This document shows positions 1 to 9,544 of a stretch of 19,662 nucleotides of DNA, piece after piece. The DNA comes from Funneliformis mosseae. Its lineage: Eukaryota; Glomeromycota; Glomeromycetes; Glomerales; Glomeraceae. Position numbers and translations under genes: made by a program. The stretch spans positions 1 through 19,662 of the forward strand of contig CAJVPP010001490.1 of the NCBI GenBank assembly GCA_910592005.1, read 5' to 3'. How positions within the stretch are numbered: position 1 is the first letter of the stretch; each line of letters opens with the position of its first letter. A model generated the notes under the pieces. It did no database searches, was not told the origin of the DNA, and was given only the letters and a program-made list of their open reading frames with translations.

Positions 1-180
1 TATATATTTGATTTTCACGTGAATAATTAAGTTTTGGAGAATTTCAATTAATTCGGATTGAATTTCGGATTTGGGCAATATCGGACTCAATCGGACATTT
101 CGGAAATTTTTTGTTAAGGCGTAATTAATATCACCTAGATTTCAGATTCAGATCGGATGTAATTATCAGGTTTCGCCCGA
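1..180. repeat. CpG-containing repeat-like fragment at the left edge
   Basis: This stretch is much richer in C and G than the 7 kb that follows and holds about a dozen CpG dinucleotides. Related short words built on TTCGGA, ATCGGA and TCGGAC recur through it, then a TTCGCCCGAACC motif near 168-183. I see no open reading frame of note. The recurring words suggest the end of a dispersed repeat or transposon cut by the window edge. That is inference, since no second copy lies inside the window. Confidence 0.35.
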
Positions 181-1490
181 ACCTTTACTTATTTTATTTA
201 ATATATTAAAGTAATTAAAGAAAAGAGTTTTACAATTATATTAGAATTAATTGATAAAAATAATAAGAAATTATTAGAAAAATTAAAATAACTTTTAACT
301 AAAATCATTGTAAATTTTAAAATAACTAATAAAATTCATCTAATAATAATTAAAAAGTAATAATACTAATAATAATAATTAGAAAAATAATAATAAAAAT
401 AAAAGTTATTATAATTGTAAATTTAAAAGATATTATAAAAAACTGCTATTAATCTCAATATAATTATAATAATAGAAGATAAAATAATTATAATAATAAT
501 ATAACCTATTATATTTACAAATAATAAAATATTATTATTAGAAATTGTATTTATTTAAGAGGTTTTATTTTTATTAAATAATTTAAACATTAAAAAAATT
601 TATATCTCATTAGATTTATTTAGTCTTTTAATAATTTCAATAATAATCAAAAACTATATTATTTTAAAATATTATTATAGTTTTATTATAACTATTTACT
701 TTTTATATATGATTATATCTAAAATTACTATAGGTTTATCTATTAATTTGATAGCTTATTTATCAGAATATTATTTGTAAATATGATATTCCTAAAGAAA
801 TATTAATTAATAGAATAATAATATTTAAATAATTAATTTTACTTTAAATTATTAAAATAAAATATTAACCTTTTCATTATATTATATATAGATTAATAAA
901 TTAACTAAATATTTTAATAAACTTTATATATAATTTAAACAATATTAAGAAAAATAGAAAACTTATTTATCATTTACTTTATTACCTATTTAATTATATA
1001 ACAAAAAATTATTAAATATAAATCTTTTAGAATTTTATATGGTATATATAATATTACTAATAGATTTATTATTATAATAATCAATTTATATATAATAATT
1101 ACTAAAAGTGATGAATAATATATTTATTAATTATAGCTCAATTACAATAATAAAGGTAAAATATATAACAAAATATTTTATAATAATAATAAAAAAATAT
1201 AATAATTATATATACTAAATTTTAAAATTTAATATTATACAATTATATATATATAGTGATAAATTAAAAATAATTTAATATTCAATTTTACATTAATAAT
1301 ATTATATATATCATATTTCTTCGAAAATAGACACAATAAGTATTATCATTTTTTTTAGTATTTGAAAATAAGTATTATCAAATTTTTTGAGTATCTAAAT
1401 ACTAAAATAACCAATTCATTTAAAATTTAAATGCTTTTTATTTATTTTTATTTAAAAGAATTTATTGTTATTAATATTTTTTGCATTATT
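181..1490. other. Very AT-rich gene-free DNA
   Basis: This is A/T-dominated sequence with frequent stops in all frames and many TAATAAT/TATATA-type words. I found no gene, RNA gene or recognisable protein remnant. It holds one CpG (1322) and a short tandem repeat at 1335-1399. It probably consists of decayed repeats next to the dead transposase, but nothing identifies their source. Confidence 0.6.
1335..1399. repeat. Two tandem copies of a ~32-base unit
   Basis: The 14-base word AATAAGTATTATCA occurs at 1335-1348 and again at 1367-1380. Each is followed by a T-run and then by AGTATTTGAA (copy 1) or AGTATCTAAA (copy 2). TTAGTATTT near 1355-1363 is also complementary to AAATACTAA at 1397-1405, so the region could fold as a hairpin. 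It lies just beyond the C-terminal end of the transposase remnant. It may belong to that element's end, but no matching inverted copy was found on the other side. Confidence 0.5.
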
Positions 1491-1631
1491 TTAATGATTA
1501 TCATTACTATCACTACTATTATCATTACTATTATTATTATTGTCACTGCTATCATTATTATTATTGCTACTATTATCATTATTATTAGTATTATCATCAA
1601 TGCTATTACCTTCATTAATATTACTATTATT
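1491..1631 (-). repeat. Trinucleotide-like low-complexity tail (Asn/Asp/Ser codons)
   Basis: A run of AAT, GAT and AGT codons on the minus strand (ATT/ATC/ACT on the plus strand) encodes an Asn/Asp/Ser-only tail of about 46 residues at the C-terminus of the transposase remnant. The frame is open to the TAA stop at 1491-1493. Slippage of AAT/GAT triplets is the likely origin. Plus-strand open frames over this segment are artefacts of the repeat. Confidence 0.7.
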
Positions 1632-3000
1632 AATATCTATAATATCAAAATTTTTATTTTCAACCTCATTTGTACTTTTATCATCAATTTTATTTGCACT
1701 TTCATCTAATTTATTTAAACAATTTGATATTTCATATATTTTAAATAATATAATAATAATTTCATTCAAAATTGCTTTCTAAGAATGCTTGATCTATATG
1801 TAAATATCACTTAATCTTACCTGATAAAGATTTTCTGCAGCAGTTATTTTAGCATTACTTCTATTCATCTAATTATACCATTCTTTTTGTAAATTTTCTT
1901 TAAATAGGTTATTAATTACAACATCAAATGATTGGCAAATACTAGTCAATTCACTTAGAATTACAGTTAAATTATATCCATTTTTATGAAACTTTATTTT
2001 AACAGATTCTTCTAAATGACCCCTAAATAAATTATATATTAACATTGCTAAAGTATTATTAGTTCTTAGATAATTTACATACCTTTTTATTAAATCAACA
2101 TTTATCTATCCATTTTCTTGAAACTAAACTACAATTTCAAGTGGAATATATGCTTCTCATGGCATTTATTTTTCTTTAAAAATACAAATAGGTAGTAATC
2201 TAATACTATTTATAATAATGAATAAATAATAATAAAAATAATAAAATTTATACTTTCTTTTTCAATTAATTCAAAGAATCTATCTGCAGCATAAGTTAAA
2301 ATTATAGTAAATAATTTTTCATTACCAGTTACTTAAATATGCACAGTTTTTTTTATCTTTTAAATTAATTGTAATATTATCAGTCATATCAAACCAAACT
2401 GGAGTCTCATCTATATTAAAAATTTTATCCAATTTAAAAGAATTTTTAGTTTTAAGACAAATAACAAATTGTTAAAAATTTTCTAGTAATTTCTGAGTTT
2501 GAATTAGTAATTTTTAGGCTATTTTTATACATCTTCTTAATGCTAATTCATATCATTTCAAAAATGCAATTAGCTAATAGTGTGATATTTTAAAATTTTT
2601 TAATAGATTATTGTAAAGAACTAACATTTCAGGTTCTTCTAATATCTTTAGCATTTTATTTCTAATTATTACATAAGTTACAGCAAAAGCTTACTTTTTT
2701 TATTCTATTATTTAACTATACAGTTTTTTTCAACTTTAGAAAAAAAAGCTTTTTAATTAGTTCTAATTTGTCTACTATTTTTATTTATTCTAGTTGATCA
2801 GTTTGTATTTACCTTTATCTAATATCTAATTATATTACATTAAGTTTAAAATAAGCAATTACTTTATTTCTTTCAAATTTTTTTACATATTCTACTACTT
2901 ATACTTTTTGAGAAAGAATATGAAATTTATTTTTATATTGCAATTCTTTTTAACTTTTTTTTGTAGCTTATTTTTTCTTTTGTGTTAAAACAGTTTTTTA
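1491..3000 (-). pseudogene. Degenerate Tigger/pogo-type (CENP-B-like) DDE transposase
   Basis: Read on the minus strand, this is a nearly full-length relic of a pogo/Tigger transposase (family length about 480-500 aa). In order it shows: an N-terminal psq/CENP-B-type helix-turn-helix (about 2960-2780, with FHILSQKV and QTDQLE); a Tc5-type second DNA-binding part (AVTYVIIRNKML near 2680, then LIAFLK and ELALRR); the DDE_1 core beginning with NIDETPVWFDM (2424-2392); the segments FRGHLEE and TSICQSFDVVINNLFK; and an Asn/Asp/Ser-rich tail ending in TAA at 1491. In the catalytic triad, Asp 1 is present (2409-2411), Asp 2 is replaced by Asn (2031-2033, where the family has LDSFRGHL), and Asp 3 is present (1923-1925). 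Many in-frame stops (TAA where Gln fits, TAG for Trp, TGA for Arg) and a few frameshifts (near 2340, near 2170-2270, near 2690) make it non-functional. No terminal inverted repeats were found. Confidence 0.88.
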
Positions 3001-4783
3001 TGTAATAATATAAAAGTTATATAAAAAGATAATGCTAATTCACATATTATATAACAAAATGATTAGTTAAATAAAGTGTTACAAATTATGTAATTGGATG
3101 ATTAATTGAAGATATTACAAAATATAAAATATTTGACATTTTTGTATAGCTTCTGGGATTGAATAAAAAAAAGGTGTTTAATTTTAGAGATATATGGTAA
3201 ATGAGTTATAAAAAATTTAATACAAACTTATCTTTTAAATATAAAATTAGTATAAGTAAAACTAAAATTCTTAAAAGTTTTTATTAAAGTTATAAAATAG
3301 AAACTTTATTTTAAGCAATTTTATTCTTTAAAAATTACAAAAAAATATAATCTTTAAATAATTAAATAAACTCATTAGATCTTATTATTAACACATCTTA
3401 TGATAAAAAATTTAAGCAGACTTATTAAATACTTTTGAAAGTATAATTTATAAAGAATCAATTTTTAATTTTAATAAATGCTTTTTATTAAAATAATTAC
3501 TTAATAATAAATATATTTTACCTACTTAATAGATATTATTATAATAGTTTATTACTATTAAAAGTTTTATTTATTTGTTTAAAACTTTTAGTATTAAATA
3601 AATTTTTATTACTTGATTTCTTATTTTGACCTAAATTAAAAAGTTTAAATTTACAAAATATCAAGCTTTTTTAATTAAATATTAGAAATTTCTAATAAAA
3701 TAACTATAATTATTATTTTGATTATGTATTTAATTGATATAATACAATATAAAAAGTTAATTTTTTTTATTATTTTTATTATTTTATTTATTAACTTTTA
3801 ATATAATTATTAAGAATTTTATTAAGTAATTTTAAAAGATATATAAATAAAAAAAAAAAAAAAAAGTACATTAAAAAAAACTATTTATAATTATGATTAA
3901 ATATAAAAGAAAAAAAAGAATACTTATGATATCTTATAATAAATATAAGTTATAAAATAAATAAAAATCTTTTAATATTTTTCTTGAATGAAAAATTAAT
4001 AATATATTAATCATTTAAAAAAATGTAATAAGAAAATCCAGATTTTATACTTCTTTAACAAAATTATTTTAAGAGCTAATTAAATTAAAAATTGATCTAT
4101 ATTTTTTTGTAGGTTTAACTATTTAATATATAAAAAAGTTAAAATTGAAGATTATTATAGGTATTCTCAAATTATAATTTTTATATTTATATTAATATAA
4201 ACAAAAGAAAGATTATCTATTAATTAGATAAATAGTAATCTGTTTAATAAAAAAAAATAAAAGTTAATGTAATCTATAATTTCAATATTTAATTAATTTA
4301 AATACTATTGCTTTTTTATTTCTTGTTAATTTTAAAAATTATGTTATTGTTATATAAAAATTATTTATAATAGTTTTATTTATAATAATAAAAATAAAAA
4401 TTTTATAACAGTTTTTATTAAAAAAGTAAAAATTGTAAAAAATAGAAAAAATTATTAATAAAAAATTTATAATCAAATTGTGGCTGTAAAGAATTCTTAA
4501 AATCATAAAAATTGGCATGCTATAGAAATATAAACAAATAATTATTTGATTTATTTTTTTTAATAATTATTATAATAATTTAAAAAATCACAAAATTGAT
4601 CAATAAGATTTATTTTTTTATAGAATAAATTAGAAATTTTTATAAGAATAGAAATTTTAAGAAGAAAATAATATAATTAAACTATAATAATCTAAATGAT
4701 TTATATAACTTAGTATAAATATTTTATATAATTAAACTATTTTATATATTAACATAATTAATATAATGAATGTATCTGATATA

Positions 4784-4837
4784 TTTAATATATTTAATAT
4801 AATTGATATAATTGATATAATTAATATAGTTAATAAA
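4784..4837. repeat. Six tandem 9-base units
   Basis: The consecutive units are TTTAATATA twice, ATTGATATA twice, ATTAATATA and GTTAATAAA, with a strict period of 9 and only base substitutions between units. It is a short minisatellite in AT-rich DNA with no sign of coding or regulatory function. Confidence 0.75.
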
Positions 4838-4938
4838 TCATTATAATAATTAAAAAAATTTATATATTACTAAAATTATTTTATAAAATAGTAGATTCTT
4901 TTTAGTAGTTTTCTTTTAATATACTTAAGTTGAAAGCC

Positions 4939-5163
4939 AGTATGTAAAATTCATGTGCATAATATTTATATATGCATATTAAATTTTATATGCATATATT
5001 ATATAGCATAAAATGTACACAAATAATTACTAAAAATAGATAAATTATATATAAAAATGGATAAATTATTTATAAAAATAGAAATATTATGTAATACATA
5101 TATTAATTTTCTATTTTTAGTACAACTTGTACATATGACTTTTGGTCTAAATTTTATATACTA
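4939..5163. mobile_element. Possible small non-autonomous inverted-repeat element (MITE-like)
   Basis: The left end reads AGTATGTAAAATTCA (4939-4953). The right end, read on the minus strand, starts AGTATATAAAATTTA (5163 downward), an imperfect inverted repeat with 13 of 15 positions matching. Inside is a second inverted pair: ACTAAAAATAG near 5029-5039 and CTATTTTTAGT near 5111-5121. There are also ATGCATAT palindromes (about 4970-5000) and a 21-base tandem repeat. No coding capacity is visible and I could not see a clear target-site duplication. In such AT-rich DNA the match could be partly chance. Confidence 0.3.
5032..5092. repeat. About three tandem copies of a 21-base unit
   Basis: Copies start at 5032, 5053 and 5074, each beginning AAAAATAGA or AAAAATGGA followed by TAAATTAT-like sequence. 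The first two are 21 bases long and the third is partial and more diverged. The repeat lies inside the possible inverted-repeat element. Confidence 0.6.
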
Positions 5164-6058
5164 TTAAAAATAATACTTAATTAACTATAAATTATTTTTA
5201 ATTTTTTTTTTATTTATTGTTTCTTTTCTTTTTTCTTTTTAATTTTTCTTATATTTTATTAATAAATTGCTTTTTCTGTATTATTATATTGAGTAATAAA
5301 TGATTATATAGAAAATACTAACTTTAAATATAAATTTTATTTAATATAAATTATATATTTTACTATGTAAACTTTAAAGAATCAATTTTAATATCTTATC
5401 TAATTATCACAATTTATGAAGTTATATATATATATATTATTCTTAAAAAAAAAATAGTTAAAAAATGTTTTTTAAAAGAAAAGAAAATAAATAAAATAAT
5501 TGTTTTTCTTTTATATTTAAATTTAATTTATTTAAAAAGTCTTTTTTTATAAATAAAAGAAAAAATTATAAAAATAAAATTTTGAATTTTTAGAAGATAA
5601 TTATAAATTATGATTTGATTATTTAATTGATTTTCTTAGTTTATTTATTTAAATTATTATAATAATACTTTTTCTATTTTTAGGTTTAACAATAATAAAA
5701 AGTAAAATAAATTAGTTTTAGAAATAATAAATAATGATTAATTTTATTTTATATAAATAAAATAAAATTATAAATTAAAATTATTATTAATTAAGTTTTT
5801 TTTATAATGTTATTACAATACTTTATTATTAATTTTGAAATTAAAAAATTAGCTTAAAAATGAATTACTTTTGATTTAATATCAATTTTTTAAATTATTA
5901 AGATCAAATTAAAATCAAATAATTAATAGTTATTCAGTATAAAATACTAAATAACTATTCTATTAGCTAAATTAAATTTGATTAGTTGATTTAAGATTCT
6001 AAGAAATTCTAAATCACAAATTAAATCTGATTTCTAATTAAAGATGATGCTTTAATTA

Positions 6059-6161
6059 GTTGCAACAGGTGACAAATAAGCATTACAATATTATAATAAA
6101 TTGCAACATTATTAAAATTTAAGTTGTAATAGGTGATAAATAAGCATCATAATATTGCAAT
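6059..6161. repeat. Diverged direct repeat of 39 bases
   Basis: Copy A (6059-6097) and copy B (6123-6161) align over 39 bases without gaps and differ at seven positions, all of them transitions (C/T or A/G). They share AGGTGA, AAATAAGCAT and AATATT. The 25-base spacer is also AT-rich. The change pattern fits cytosine deamination after duplication, as in the transposase relic. Confidence 0.75.
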
Positions 6162-7139
6162 ACCATTTTTATTTTTAATATTATAAGTTTATAGATAGCA
6201 AAAATTATTTGATTTGAAGTGTCAGATAAATGATTTATCTAATATCTTATGATTAAGCTATTTATTATTTTTTAAACTTATTTATAAATAAATAATTATT
6301 TTCAAGACAATTTTTTCTCATATAATTTTTATTTTACAAATAATTTACTTTTATAAACTTATTTTTATTAATGAAAATTATAAGAAATTTTATATATTAA
6401 AGCTATAAATTATATAAATATAATTTTAATTTTAATAACTAGTAAATTTTAAACTTATTTCAAATCTATAACTAAGAAACTTTTAAGGATTCAACAAAGC
6501 TGTATATTATTAAATACAGTTAGATACATTAAAAAATGTATCAATATTTTAAATATTTAGCATAAAGATATAATTATACCTACATTTTAAAATTACTTTT
6601 TTTTAATAAACAAATAGAAAATAAAATATATAAATTTATATATGATGTAAAAATAACAAAGGTGAAAGCTACTTAAGAACTTTCTTGAAAATACTATATC
6701 TTAATAAGCAATCATGTTAAAAATTCCAAATTATAATAGAATTATTCTTTTTTAGATAAAACTAATTTTTTTAAAACATTATATTACACTTAATAAAACT
6801 TAAAAAAAATAAATAATCTAATATTATTAATAAATATAATGCATTCAAGGAAAGATATTTTTACATTTTTGTCATAATAATATTATTATATTTGAATTTA
6901 TCTTGATATTTAATTTAAATATATAATTATCCAATGGTTTTAATAAGGCTTCATAACTATTAAATAAAAAAAATAAAAGGTTATTCCAAAAAATTTCATC
7001 TTCTGAATTAAATAAAATAAAAAGAAAAAAAAAAAATAATTATAAATAAAACTTATTATACCAATTGTTCTATATATAATTAATTAGTTTTTAATGTAAT
7101 TTTATTAATACAAATAATGTTTAATAAAAGTTATTAATA

Positions 7140-7193
7140 CCTGATAATGATATTTTATCTGATAAATGATTTTTGTCTGATAAACGATTTATT
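7140..7193. repeat. Three tandem copies of an 18-base unit
   Basis: Copies at 7140-7157, 7158-7175 and 7176-7193 each start with YCTGATAA and continue with an (A)TGAT or ACGAT core and a T-rich end. A related near-palindrome, AGATAAATGATTTATCT, lies near 6224-6240. The third copy holds the first CpG seen after position 1322. Confidence 0.65.
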
Positions 7194-8006
7194 ATATTCA
7201 TTGTTAATTATAAAAAATCACGGGATACCGGATAATATATTTTATTAATTTATTGAAATTTGATTTGTATCAAATTGAATAATAAATGTTATAAATTTTT
7301 TAATAAATTATAAAATTATAATTGTTTTATAAAAGTAAATCAGAAATAAATTTAAAGTAAATAAGCAAGTTTGACTAAAATATCATACATATTTCTATTT
7401 AATTATTAAACTTAAACTTGATTTAAATTTTTTTTCTGAGAAATGATCTTTGTTCCTTAGATTAAAAAAAAAAACAAAAAAAAATTGAATTGTATATTAC
7501 TAATGATCATTATATTAATAAATATAATAAAATATTTTTGATAGGCATTTAATTTATTAAACAAATGTAACTAAGATCGCTATCTATCAATGATCTAAGT
7601 TATCCCAATGGAATTACTTAAAATTTGTTGGTGGTAAACTTTTTAATTTATGATCGTAAACCAAATAATAATCTTCATCTATGTATTGATGTATAAATAT
7701 AAAAAATATACATTTATTCGTTAAAGAGAAAAAATATATATATATATATACACCTAATCTTTTTTTTTTTTTTTTTTTCTTTTTTTAAGTATATTGTCTT
7801 ATGTGAAAATAAGAATAAGAATAATACTGCCGAGGATAAATTCTATGGTATAAGATATTCTCAAAGATAATTTATGAAAATGATTGGAGTGTCTTGCCCG
7901 TGGTATCAATTACTAAAGTAGATAGGCAAAGAAATTTAATGATTTTTAAGTTCTAATCGTGAGAAAACAGATGTAAACTAGATCTTAAATTTTGTCTTTA
8001 GTTTGG

Positions 8007-8012
8007 TTTATT
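8007..8012 (-). promoter_or_regulatory. Candidate poly(A) signal of the U2 A' gene
   Basis: AATAAA on the minus strand, about 100 bases downstream of the U2 A' stop codon. The distance suits a 3' end signal, but AATAAA is common by chance in DNA this AT-rich. Confidence 0.3.
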
Positions 8013-8112
8013 TTGCAAAAACAAAAAAAAAAAAAATCACTATGCTTCTAGAAGTGAATAAAATATAAAATGTGAATCAAATAAAAAACATATATAATTA
8101 TGTTAAACAAAT

Positions 8113-9544
8113 TCAACTTTCCATTTCGTCATCCTCATCAATTTGTGATTCTCCCTGCCCAATTTCACCAATAGATCTTGTTCCGGGAATATGTCCTGAT
8201 TGTAATAATTTTTCAAGACGCGTGACTTCTTCCAAAGTTTTAGCATTACGAATTGCTTCCTAAATGGTGGGAGAAAAAAAAACCGTGTAAAAAATTTAAA
8301 TTAACATTGGTAAAGTCTAACAGTTTTTATCATACCTTAATTTTATTTTGCTCTTCTAACGACATTCCAAGTGTTGGCAAGTTTGATTTTGGAAGATTAG
8401 CCCCCTTGCTTGGAATCAATCCTTCGCCTGGTTCAAATGTCTTGGATGCGACTTCCGAGATGGATTTGGCAAGAGAAGTCATTTCACCCTTTGATGCTTC
8501 AAACAATTGTTTAGCTTCTTTACGCTCCTATTTACCCCAAAAAATTTGATAATCACGTTAAACAAAGACAAAAAAAAAAAAATAAAAATGAATATTCATA
8601 CACACCACATCACGAATTCTCTTAAAATCCAGGACTCTAACACTTTTAATTCTCCAGATAATCCAACTTCTATACCATTGTTTTCTTGTAACAGGATTAT
8701 CTAATAAACTAATATATTGTAAACTAGAACATCCCGATAAAGGATCAATATCTGATAATTCTGATACGTTATTATTAGTCAGAACTAAAGTTGTTAAATT
8801 AGGAAGAAATTCCGATAGTTGTGGGTCAATGCGGGTAATACGATTATTCGCTAATAATAAAGTTCTAACTCGGCGTAATAACGGAAAATTTCCAAGAACG
8901 CGGATATCATTATCTGTTAGATCAATAGTATCATTTTGATCCTAAATAATAATAATAATGCAAAAGAAATTAACATTTTGATTATGTTAAATAAATATTT
9001 ATTATTTATTATTTATTTATTTGATAACTTGCCTTTGATACACCAAGATTTTCTATAGCGGGAATTTTGTTACCTAATAGATAAAAAAAAAGGATAAAAA
9101 GAATTTCGAGTCAGGGAACAATATGGAAAGATTTTTTTTTTTAGCCAAACAAAATCCAAATCCAAACCCAAACCAAAATAATATAATACAGGGCAATGTC
9201 ACTTTTAGTTGATCATTGCCCATTGTTTTTATAATATTGAGAATATATTGGGGAGGAAAAAAAAATGTTCTTTATTATTCAATAAGTTAAAGAAACTCTA
9301 CACAGACAAACTAATGCTAACACTCTTCCCTTCTCCCACATATTTACTATAAAATGATCTACAGGAAGGCTAGCTAAACAATATCAAATATCACTCGTTT
9401 CGCTTATTGGAACGCATATTTTACCCTATAACATATAAGAGACGACAACCCTTTCTAAAGGATACCCCGCAAATCGAGTTCACGATCTTTGACAGCATTG
9501 ATAAAACTAAGTGATCGTTCGATAAGTTCCGGTGTAAGTTTCAT
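8113..9544 (-). CDS. LEA1: U2 small nuclear ribonucleoprotein A' (Lea1), 5 exons, 264 aa
   Basis: Exons on the minus strand are 9544-9466, 9073-9033, 8941-8606, 8527-8336 and 8259-8113 (795 bases with stop). The product is the leucine-rich-repeat subunit of the spliceosomal U2 snRNP. In the known family it binds U2 B'' and U2 snRNA stem-loop IV and acts in branch-site recognition in the nucleus. The N-terminus (MKLTPELIERS, then DRELDLRGNKIPAIENLG) matches the family closely. LRR units fill residues ~43-135 (IDLTDNDIRVLGNFP, LLLANNRI, LVLTNNNVSEL), followed by an LRR cap with DNPVTRKQWYR and VRVLDFKRIRD. The conserved C-terminal part has EAKQLFEASKG, LEEVTRLEKLL and SGHIPG, then an acidic tail. 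Length is close to the human protein (255 aa). The start ATG is fixed by the family N-terminus. Intron 1 is long (392 bases), intron 2 is GC-AG, and introns 3 and 4 are 78 and 76 bases. It is isolated on its strand with its own flanks. Confidence 0.95.
8942..9032 (-). other. LEA1: GC-AG intron in the U2 A' gene
   Basis: Exon 2 ends ...GTATCAAAG and the intron starts GCAAGT, the usual 5' sequence of GC-AG introns. It ends ATTTAG before GATCAAAAT. The join is phase 0 and gives LGVSK-DQNDTIDL, collinear with the family. The only nearby GT donor (GTTATC, four bases further on) would break the frame. The intron also carries a TATT microsatellite near 8994-9022. Confidence 0.88.

Larger units (their letters stand above)
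3001..8112. other. AT-rich gene-free DNA, less extreme after ~7550
   Basis: No gene could be supported in these 5.1 kb. Up to about 7550 the sequence is extremely AT-rich with stops in every frame, and CpG is not seen until 7185. It holds several short tandem repeats (listed separately) and homopolymer runs, for example the T-run near 7761-7778 next to a TATATA run. From about 7550 the composition becomes more even and CpG returns. That part is probably the 3' flank of the U2 A' gene. The short open stretches around 7800-8000 show no recognisable family. Confidence 0.6.

Noticed and set aside
1431..1782. Plus-strand Ile/Leu-rich open frames that look like membrane proteins
   Set aside because: They are mirror readings of the Asn/Asp/Ser triplet tract at the end of the minus-strand transposase relic and have no independent support.
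160..7148. ATTATCAGGT at 160-169 and its inverted copy at 7139-7148 as ends of one 7-kb element
   Set aside because: The match is only 10 bases and the similar word ACCTGATAAA also occurs at about 1820, so chance is a sufficient explanation.
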